NCBI GenBank assembly: GCA_963721725.1
Contig: CAVRLX010000016.1
Span: 248,001-312,000 of the forward strand
Reading direction: 5' to 3'
Source of the DNA: RI-153 sp963721725
Lineage (GTDB): Bacteria > Chloroflexota > Anaerolineae > Caldilineales > Caldilineaceae
DNA: 64,000 bases
The notes under the pieces were generated by a model. The model did no database searches. It was not told where the DNA came from and worked only from the letters and a program-made list of their open reading frames with translations. Each line of letters begins with the position of its first letter. The stretch's first letter is position 1. Below, in pieces: positions 57,773-64,000 of this stretch. The position numbers were made by a program, and so were the translations under genes.

Positions 57773-60700
57773 ATGAACGCGCTGCCGGAATTTACCGCCG
57801 CTTCTCAAGCAGAACAGCCCACCTTTCGCCGTCATGGTCCACCCATCCGCCTGATGATCAGCCTGGGCGCGTTGCTGTTGGCGCTCTTCCTCTCCACTGC
57901 CCTCTTTGCCCAAGAGGAAGGCTACATTTACACTGTGCAGCCGGGCGACAACTGGGTGGTGGTTGCCAAACGCGTTGGCCTCACGGTAGAGGAACTTAAG
58001 GCAGCCAATCCCCAGGCTATCCGTCCTTCGGGGTGGCTGATTATCAACGAGAAACTCACGATCCCGGCCCCTAAGGTGGAAGAGCGCTATTATGAAGTGC
58101 AGCGCGGCGAGGGATGGACGGTAATTGCCGAAAAGCTGGGCGTCAATCTGCGGCTGCTGCAAGCCGTGAATCCGCGTGCCATGCGCGCCAGCGAGGTTCT
58201 CTATACAGGAGAACGGCTACTGATCCCCGTGCAGGCCGTGGCCCCCTCGGTTACAGCGACCGCCAACAGTGCATCGCAAACCGCTACCACGACCGGGACG
58301 GCGACATCCGCACCGAAAGCATCGCCGTCACCCACCGAGACAGTCATCCAAACCGCGACTGAAACGGCCAGCCCGGAACCTTCGGCCACGCAGACGCCCA
58401 CACCCGCCCCCACCGATACGCCTGAACCAACCGAGACTGTGACGCCTGAACCCACGGCCACACCCGAACCCACGGAGACGGCCACACCCGAACCCACCGC
58501 CACACCGCTGCCCACGGATACACCCGCCCCCACCGATATCCCCACAGAAACGGCCACACCGGATCCGCTGGCTGTGCTGCCCGCCTGTCCCGAATCATTT
58601 AATGCCTATGCGGATGCGCTGACTGAGGTGCTCAACACGGAACGCAGCCTGCTCGATAGCTTTGCCGAGGGCTGTGGCTTTGCCGAAAATTTTGAAACCG
58701 TGCAGACAGACCTGACCGGTGACGGCGTCGAGGATCTGGTTTTAACCTATCGTAACCGCGACACCACATCGCAGCGGGCCGTCACTCGGCGCAGTGAACT
58801 GATCATTGTGGATGGCAGCAGCGACGCCGAAAGTCCCTTTACGCTGGGCCATGTGGCCTATGCCGCCGGGGAAGTGCGTCTGCTTGCCACGGAAGATGTC
58901 AACAACGATGGCAAAGCGGACGTGGTCTGGATCGATACAACTTGTGGGGCCAGCACTTGCTTCGATACTGTCTACATCCGTACTTGGGATGGCAGCACTT
59001 GGCGCGATTGGACCGAGGGAACCATCACCATGGCTGGGGCCGAGGTGACATTAGTCGATGCCGAGCCGGAGATCAACGGCCAAGAGTTGCAACTCATCGG
59101 CGGTATCTATGGCAGCGTGGGCGCAGGTCCACAGCGAGAACGCACGGAGATCTGGACCAGTGCCGACGGTACGCCTTATGCCTTGTATCGGGAAACCTTT
59201 GGCGAAAGTGACTGTCTCTATCACACAATTTTGGATGCCAACAACACTTTGGCGTCTGGTGATCAAGCGGGGGCCAAACTGCTCTACGAAGAGTCCATAG
59301 CCAACGGCGATCTGGTGGCCTGTTGGAGCCGCCCCAACGAGGTGGACGAACTGCGCAGCTTTGCCCTCTTCCGGCTGGCCCTGCTCAGTGGCTATGAAGG
59401 CGACAGCGATGGAGCACAGGCGGTGGTTGATCAGATCAACGATAGCTACCCGGCCCAGCCCTATACCAATGTCGCCAACCGCTGGCTAGATGCTTACCGC
59501 ACAGGGGGCGATGTCGCCGCCGCCTGTTCCGAGGTAAACGCGTTTGCCGAAGTCGATGGGGCAGCGGTGGCTGTGTTAGCCGATTATGGCTATGCCAATC
59601 CCACCTTCACCGCTGCCGAAATCTGCCCGATTTTGGACGAGAGCGGATCGGGTGCGGCCAGCGCGCCGTTAGGCGATAGCGCGCTGGTGCTGACCGCGGG
59701 TCTGCCAAGTTGCCCGGAAACCTTGGTGGACTATGGGAAGATCTTGCCCGAAGTGTTGACCATTGCCGATGACATTCTTGTCATGGAAACTTGGTTGCGT
59801 CTGTGTGATGCCCTCACCGACGACCGCGGCGATCTGGTGGTGGAAGATCTCAACGGCAACGGTGAAGACGATCTGCTCATCTTTCCCACGATTATCAGCG
59901 ATGTGGGCCATGGTCCCGGTGGGGCCGAGGGGATTTTGCTGCTCTTTCACCCCACCGGTGATGGCGGCTATGAAGCCGTCTACAGCCAGGAAACCTACGG
60001 CCAACCCACCCTACTCAGGGTGGGCGATCTTAACCTAGACGGCGAAAACGAGATCATTTGGCAACTGGAAAGCTGCTCCACCTCCTGCATCACTGGCGTG
60101 CAGTCGTTGGCCTGGGATGGCGAAAGCGCCACCTATGTGCCTGGTCTGCTGCCGGGAGCAGCCACCGCCAACGGACAGGTGATCATCGAACCAGTTCCCG
60201 ACGGCGATCCGGGAACCGGTCAACAGATCCGGCTGGTAGGCGGCATCAGTGGCACGCCCGGCGGTGGTCTGGCCGTGGCCCACACCGAGATCTGGCAGAG
60301 CATCGACGGCGGTTCGCTGCGCCGCATTTCGTGGACCTATGATCGCGCCGCGGAGGATAGCGATTGTCTGGGGCTGCGATTGGTGGAGGCGGACATTGCT
60401 ATGCAGGTCGCCGATGTGCTTGGCTATGATGCGGCCATCGAACTCTACAGCGCAGCCCTGGCCGATGATTCGCTGCGGGCGTGTAGTCTCTTTGGCATGG
60501 ACGAGGAAGAGGAACTGGCTCTCTTGCGCGGGTTGGGGAATTTTCGGCTGATACAAGCTCAGGCGTTGGGCGGTGATGGCGAGGCCGCGATGGCGACCCT
60601 GGAAGCACTCAGCGCTGCGCAACCCGACGCCGACTATACGACGATTGCCACTCAATGGCTGGAGAGTTTCAGTGCTGATGGCGACGTTGCGGTGGCCTGT

Positions 60701-60820
60701 GAAGGTGTTGTAGATATCTTCGAGGTGAGCAGTGAACTCTGGCAGGTGACGGACAACTATGGCTACGATCACCCAGCGCTGGCGGCAGAGCAGATCTGCT
60801 TTGTGCCGTTGGGAGAGTAG
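57773..60820 (+). CDS. Large LysM-domain surface protein with duplicated C-terminal region
   Basis: A protein of 1,015 residues. A hydrophobic segment (residues about 27-47, LMISLGALLLALFLSTALFA) acts as signal or anchor. Two LysM domains follow (YTVQPGDNWVVVAKRVGLTV; YEVQRGEGWTVIAEKLGVNL), which bind peptidoglycan or other GlcNAc polymers. A Thr/Pro/Glu-rich stalk of about 100 residues leads to two related halves, each opening with a CPE-type cysteine motif (CPESFNAYADALTEVLNTE; CPETLVDYGKILPEVLT). Each has a calcium-loop-like segment (DLTGDGVEDLVLTYRN; DLNGNGEDDLLIFP) reminiscent of FG-GAP/VCBS repeats, and each ends in a tetratricopeptide-like helical part. It is probably a wall-bound protein. 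No catalytic motif is seen. A GAGGGAG site precedes the ATG. Confidence 0.85.
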   Translation: MNALPEFTAASQAEQPTFRRHGPPIRLMISLGALLLALFLSTALFAQEEGYIYTVQPGDNWVVVAKRVGLTVEELKAANPQAIRPSGWLIINEKLTIPAPKVEERYYEVQRGEGWTVIAEKLGVNLRLLQAVNPRAMRASEVLYTGERLLIPVQAVAPSVTATANSASQTATTTGTATSAPKASPSPTETVIQTATETASPEPSATQTPTPAPTDTPEPTETVTPEPTATPEPTETATPEPTATPLPTDTPAPTDIPTETATPDPLAVLPACPESFNAYADALTEVLNTERSLLDSFAEGCGFAENFETVQTDLTGDGVEDLVLTYRNRDTTSQRAVTRRSELIIVDGSSDAESPFTLGHVAYAAGEVRLLATEDVNNDGKADVVWIDTTCGASTCFDTVYIRTWDGSTWRDWTEGTITMAGAEVTLVDAEPEINGQELQLIGGIYGSVGAGPQRERTEIWTSADGTPYALYRETFGESDCLYHTILDANNTLASGDQAGAKLLYEESIANGDLVACWSRPNEVDELRSFALFRLALLSGYEGDSDGAQAVVDQINDSYPAQPYTNVANRWLDAYRTGGDVAAACSEVNAFAEVDGAAVAVLADYGYANPTFTAAEICPILDESGSGAASAPLGDSALVLTAGLPSCPETLVDYGKILPEVLTIADDILVMETWLRLCDALTDDRGDLVVEDLNGNGEDDLLIFPTIISDVGHGPGGAEGILLLFHPTGDGGYEAVYSQETYGQPTLLRVGDLNLDGENEIIWQLESCSTSCITGVQSLAWDGESATYVPGLLPGAATANGQVIIEPVPDGDPGTGQQIRLVGGISGTPGGGLAVAHTEIWQSIDGGSLRRISWTYDRAAEDSDCLGLRLVEADIAMQVADVLGYDAAIELYSAALADDSLRACSLFGMDEEEELALLRGLGNFRLIQAQALGGDGEAAMATLEALSAAQPDADYTTIATQWLESFSADGDVAVACEGVVDIFEVSSELWQVTDNYGYDHPALAAEQICFVPLGE

Positions 60821-60845
60821 CACGACGGCAGAATTTTAATGCGGA

Positions 60846-60891
60846 GATCGCAGAGGCCGCGGAGAGAAAAATCTCCGCGGCCTCTGCGATC
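60846..60891. repeat. Perfect 20-bp palindrome between convergent genes
   Basis: Arms 60846-60865 (GATCGCAGAGGCCGCGGAGA) and 60872-60891 are exact reverse complements around GAAAAA. It lies between the LysM gene and the LamG-like gene, both ending here. It could be a bidirectional terminator, but the CGCAGAGGC words mark it as one of the window's word palindromes. Confidence 0.9.
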
Positions 60892-60901
60892 ACAACTATC
60901 T

Positions 60902-61726
60902 TTACGGCGTGCCTAGCGGCACGTCATGAATTTTTACCCAGTCAAAGCGGGCAATGACGTTGCCCTGACTGCGGGTGCCGGCGGCGAAGCCCACATCGCC
61001 GCCAGAGAGCCGTGGATCATCCACAGAGAAGAGCAGCGAGTCGTTGGCATAAAAGCGGATCCGGTTTCCGTCATCCTCCACAGCCAACAGATTGCTCTGG
61101 GCGTTGGTGTGGATCTGCGCCGAGCGTGTCCACGGTTGGAGTGTGCGCCAGACTGCATCCTTTTGTAATTGGACCTGATAGGCCCCACGCCCGTCAACAG
61201 TAAAAAGGTAGAAATTTTGGCCGTTGGCATAGCGCACCAGCAGCCCTGCATATCCCCACTCGTCCAGCGGCTTGCCAGCATCCAAAAAGAGCGCGCTTTC
61301 CAGACGATAGGTTTCAAGGTCAAGCAGGCCCAAGGTTGACCAGACCAATTGCCCCGGTTTTTGTAGCGCAATTTGATAAGCGCCATCGACAAAAGATATT
61401 GCTGTCCCCTCGGCTGTCGATGTGGGCAGCGCCAGGTGGGGCGGAGCGAAATCGTCGTCCAGGCGCAGACCCCTGGCATCACTTACGCCGGGCACATCCC
61501 ACACCGCATCATAGATCATCCACGCCGTGGCAACAGACATTGCCATCAAAAAAAGCACCGCCATCCACATCAATCCCCTTCCCTCTCCGAAATTTTCTTC
61601 AGGGGGGAAGTGAATCGTGTGGGGCGCAGTGGGACGGCGCGCCGTCAACCCAATCGCCTGTCGTTTGCGGGCGCGCTCCTCTTCAGGCGAAAGTGAAGAG
61701 GAGGTTTCATTGGCGATTAGGTGCAT
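60902..61726 (-). CDS. Membrane-anchored LamG/concanavalin-like domain protein
   Basis: A 274-residue protein with a basic cytoplasmic N-terminus, one membrane helix (LMWMAVLFLMAMSVATAWMI, residues about 52-74) and an extracytoplasmic beta-sandwich of about 180 residues. Segments such as YRLESALFLDAGKPLDEWGY, GLLVRYANGQNFYLFTVDGR and NRIRFYANDSLLFSVDDPRL, ending GDVGFAAGTRSQGNVIARFD, are typical of the concanavalin-like fold of DUF1080/LamG proteins, which bind or cut glycans. No catalytic residues are evident, so carbohydrate binding is more likely. The ATG at 61726 was chosen because the frame upstream to 61855 shows no ribosome binding site and an unlikely Cys/Arg-rich composition. Confidence 0.75.
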   Translation of the reverse strand: MHLIANETSSSLSPEEERARKRQAIGLTARRPTAPHTIHFPPEENFGEGRGLMWMAVLFLMAMSVATAWMIYDAVWDVPGVSDARGLRLDDDFAPPHLALPTSTAEGTAISFVDGAYQIALQKPGQLVWSTLGLLDLETYRLESALFLDAGKPLDEWGYAGLLVRYANGQNFYLFTVDGRGAYQVQLQKDAVWRTLQPWTRSAQIHTNAQSNLLAVEDDGNRIRFYANDSLLFSVDDPRLSGGDVGFAAGTRSQGNVIARFDWVKIHDVPLGTP

Positions 61727-61957
61727 ACACTGGGGCTTTCTGTAAACCGATCTACGTGGAGGCCAACGACGGTAAGGCCGATTATAGCATTTGCCCCAGA
61801 CTGCGGCAAGCATTCCACAGTGGGCGGGGTGCAAGCAATGGGTGTCATGAGGCAACAGACCGAATATCTATCGAGTGTAGAGATAATTGGGTTGACGTGC
61901 GATCCAAAGCCATCTACAATCCTATGACAGTGGCGCATGAATATCAGGAGATGAGCA

Positions 61958-62755
61958 ATGACATCGCCCTTCCCAGGCATGGATCCCTATATTGAACAGA
62001 GCCGCATTTGGTCAGATTTTCATTCGCGGCTGGCCGACGAAATTAGCGCACACCTCAACGCGCAGATTCGCCCTGCCTATTTCGCGCGGCTGACACCGTA
62101 TACCACCTACGAAGTGATCGAAGTTTCCCACGCTCGGCTACAAGGTGTGCGCCCGGATGTGGGGGTGATGCAGGGCCGGCCACCACAGCCCTATGGTGGC
62201 GCGGTCGCCGTCATAGAAACAGCACCGGTAGAGAGCGTTGTCGAGATGGAAGCACCGCTAGAAATCATGAGTGTCGAGATCCGCCACGCCGCCCAAGAGT
62301 ATCTGGTGACGGCGATTGAAATCCTTTCGCCGGTGAACAAGCAAAAAGGCCACGAAGCCTATCGAGACTATCAGCGCAAACGCCGGGAATTGCTGCGTTC
62401 CGGCGCACACTTTATCGAGATCGACTTTCTGCGCGCTGGCGAGCGTTCGCCGCTGGATCAGCCTGTGCCACAAGCCCCATATTACATTTCGCTGAGCCGG
62501 GTTGGACACCGCCCCAAAATTCTGGTCTGGCCGATCCCGCTGAACGCGCGCCTGCCGGTGATTCCCATTCCCCTTGCCGATGGCGATCCCGACGCCTCGC
62601 TTGATCTGGCCCAGGTGGCCGCCGCTGTCTACGAACGTGGCGGCTACGACGTGCAAATCGACTACCGGGAAGCTGTGCCCCCGCCCCTCTCAGAAGAAGA
62701 ACAAACGTGGGTGGAAGAGTTGTTGCAACCGTACAGAATAAGGAGTAATGAGTAG
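61958..62755 (+). CDS. DUF4058 family protein, second paralogue
   Basis: A 265-residue DUF4058 protein, paralogous to that at 2482-3273. It shares the start SPFPGMDPYIE, VEIRHAAQEYLVTAIEILSP and YYISLSR. AGGAG precedes the ATG by eight bases. The last codons (for RSNE and the stop) are part of a perfect 16-bp palindrome (62739-62784), so its C-terminus appears to have been rewritten by a repeat insertion. Function unknown, as for the first copy. Confidence 0.9.
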   Translation: MTSPFPGMDPYIEQSRIWSDFHSRLADEISAHLNAQIRPAYFARLTPYTTYEVIEVSHARLQGVRPDVGVMQGRPPQPYGGAVAVIETAPVESVVEMEAPLEIMSVEIRHAAQEYLVTAIEILSPVNKQKGHEAYRDYQRKRRELLRSGAHFIEIDFLRAGERSPLDQPVPQAPYYISLSRVGHRPKILVWPIPLNARLPVIPIPLADGDPDASLDLAQVAAAVYERGGYDVQIDYREAVPPPLSEEEQTWVEELLQPYRIRSNE

Positions 62756-62784
62756 ACTTTGCTTGCCGTACTCATTACTCCTTA
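62739..62784. repeat. Perfect 16-bp palindrome overlapping two stop codons
   Basis: TAAGGAGTAATGAGTA (62739-62754) and TACTCATTACTCCTTA (62769-62784) are exact reverse complements around a 14-nt loop. The left arm encodes the end of the DUF4058 protein and most of its stop; the right arm contains the stop of the convergent enolase-superfamily gene (62782-62784). Confidence 0.9.
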
Positions 62785-63918
62785 CTCTCGATTTCGCCGC
62801 TCCCACCCCTCTTCAAACAGCCGCAAAAAGTTACTCTGCCCATACGGATATTTCACCGCTTCGGCTTCGTCCAGCGTGACGCCGTGGCCGGGCGCGTCGC
62901 CGGGGATAATAGTGCCGTTTTGGAACGTGGGCACGCCGTGCAGAATCTCCTGTGACCACGGCTCCAGGAATTCGTCGAAATATTCGTGGATCAGGAAGTT
63001 GGGCAGGCTGGCGTGGATATGGCAGTTGATGGCGGTGAGTAATGGACTCTGGGCCTGATGCAACGCCACAAATGCCTCGGCCGATTCGGCAATGGCGGCG
63101 GCTTTCTTCGCGCCCGACACCCCGCCAATCTTCAGCGTTTCCGGCTGTACAATGCTCACGGCGCGGTGGCTGAGCAGTTCGTTGAACTGGCCCAAATGAT
63201 CGAAGCGTTCTCCCGTCGCCACGGGAACCTCAATCGCCCGCGCCACCGCCACCGTCCCCGCAATGTCTGTGGACATTACCGGCGTCTCGAACCACATGGG
63301 CTTGAATTCGGCAATGGCCTTGCCCACGCTCACCGCCGTCGCCACGCTAAAACGGTCGTGGCCTTCAATGCAGAGATCGACATCGTCGCCCACCGCCTCG
63401 CGCACGGCGGCGATGATCTCCAGAGAGCGGCGCGCCTCGCTGCCCTCGAAGAAACGATAGGCTTTGCCAAAGGGATCAAACTTGAGCGCAGTATAGCCGC
63501 GGCTCGCCAACTCTTGGGCGCGTTCGGCAAAGAAGTGTGGCTCACGCGGCCCCTGATACCAGCCATTGGCATAGACGCGGATCTGCGGGCGCTGTTTGCC
63601 ACCGAGCAGCTTCCACAGCGGCGCGTTGAGCGACTTGCCCAGAATATCCCAGCAAGCCATTTCAATGCCGCTCATAGCCGGGCCAGTGCCCAGAAAAGTC
63701 CCTTTGTGCATTCGCTGCCAGATGCGCTCTGGCTGTGTGGGATCTTCGCCGATCACAAAGCGACCAATCTCATGGACGTCCGCCTCGTGCGATTTTGTCT
63801 TCAGCCCGCCCGTTGCTTCGCCCAAGCCGGTGATGCCCTCGTCGGTCTCGACGATCACAAAGACCCAGTTCTTCCACGGGTTGCCGACGATTAAGGTGCG
63901 AATGTTAGTGATTTTCAT
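62782..63918 (-). CDS. Mandelate racemase / galactonate dehydratase-like enolase-superfamily enzyme
   Basis: A 378-residue member of the enolase superfamily, mandelate-racemase-like subgroup. It has the N-terminal capping domain (KITNIRTLIVGNPWKNWVFV, GTFLGTGPAMSGIEMACWDI) and a barrel. The barrel shows metal ligands in VDLCIEGHDRFSVATAV, PMWFETPVMSTD and VATGERFDHLGQF, and a general-base His in NCHIHASLPN. These enzymes dehydrate acid sugars such as galactonate, fuconate or gluconate; which one cannot be decided. It is encoded opposite to the DUF4058 gene, and their stops lie within one palindrome. Upstream, at the window end, a family-D word repeat begins. Confidence 0.92.
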   Translation of the reverse strand: MKITNIRTLIVGNPWKNWVFVIVETDEGITGLGEATGGLKTKSHEADVHEIGRFVIGEDPTQPERIWQRMHKGTFLGTGPAMSGIEMACWDILGKSLNAPLWKLLGGKQRPQIRVYANGWYQGPREPHFFAERAQELASRGYTALKFDPFGKAYRFFEGSEARRSLEIIAAVREAVGDDVDLCIEGHDRFSVATAVSVGKAIAEFKPMWFETPVMSTDIAGTVAVARAIEVPVATGERFDHLGQFNELLSHRAVSIVQPETLKIGGVSGAKKAAAIAESAEAFVALHQAQSPLLTAINCHIHASLPNFLIHEYFDEFLEPWSQEILHGVPTFQNGTIIPGDAPGHGVTLDEAEAVKYPYGQSNFLRLFEEGWERRNRE

Positions 63919-63950
63919 GCAGAAGACTCTCGTTGAGGTTAAAAAGTTAT

Positions 63951-64000
63951 TTGAGGACGAAAGACGGATGACGATGGACCGAGGACGACGGACGAAACTT
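63951..64000. repeat. Family-D word repeat, cut by the window end
   Basis: The sequence GAGGACGAAAGACGGATGAC and further GACGATGGACC, GGACGACGGACGAA words match one arm of the family-D palindromes at 42142 and 48062. The second arm would lie beyond the window. Confidence 0.75.

Overview
The window reads as one contiguous stretch of a bacterial chromosome of moderately high GC. Several traits suggest a member of the Chloroflexota (Anaerolineae/Caldilineae-like): a monoderm-style secretome with LysM, fasciclin/DUF7282 and LPxTG-like proteins, eukaryotic-type UDP-glucose pyrophosphorylase, fungal-type aspartate-semialdehyde dehydrogenase, DUF4058 paralogues, and a maltose-type ABC transporter without its own ATPase. 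This assignment is inference; no rRNA or tRNA gene was recognised.

Layout. 1-5.9 kb: PEP-synthase-like enzyme (partial at the window edge), DUF4058 protein, aldo/keto reductase, cyclophilin-like protein, DUF2237 protein and a MerR/BldC-type regulator. 5.9-10.9 kb (minus): two CNNM/CBS membrane proteins followed by a GlcNAc-kinase-like protein and MurQ, pointing to muropeptide recycling. 11.0-15.7 kb: a ZTP (pfl) riboswitch with terminator, then purH, glyA and ftcD, a purine/folate one-carbon block. 15.8-24 kb: a double-domain FemAB protein, UGPase and a large hybrid histidine kinase. 24.3-30.2 kb: homoserine dehydrogenase, Asd, an unrecognised HAD-like protein and FtsH. 30.2-36.5 kb (minus): a surface DUF7282/FAS1 protein and a MalEFG-type importer. 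37-44.4 kb: a corrinoid-linked methyl-transfer set (RACo-type ferredoxin/ASKHA protein, PF13769 'virulence factor', homocysteine S-methyltransferase-like, DUF1638), interrupted by a DUF4258/YgiT toxin-antitoxin-like pair and an S9 peptidase. 44.4-49 kb: phosphatase-superfamily enzyme, NanE, an Rpn-type nuclease, a sugar isomerase and a ROK kinase (amino-sugar catabolism). 49.2-52.7 kb: carB. 52.8-64 kb: S8 protease, GNAT protein, a degenerate RlmD-like protein, LysM and LamG-like surface proteins, a second DUF4058 and an enolase-superfamily dehydratase.

Two features cut across the window. First, intergenic DNA is full of imperfect or perfect palindromes built from short reiterated words, in at least a dozen sequence families. 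Several have entered genes in frame (carB twice, the S9 peptidase, the 3' end of a DUF4058 gene) and one disrupts the RACo gene. One family exists both as an empty hairpin (12762-12852) and as a pair of inverted arms exactly flanking a GxxExxY PD-(D/E)XK nuclease gene (43227-43706). This is the best candidate for an undescribed mobile or repeat-propagating system.

Second, about sixteen single-base frameshifts occur, mostly in conserved housekeeping genes (purH, glyA, hom, asd, ftsH) and often at homopolymers. These look like consensus or sequencing errors rather than gene decay, so interrupted genes are annotated here as single genes.
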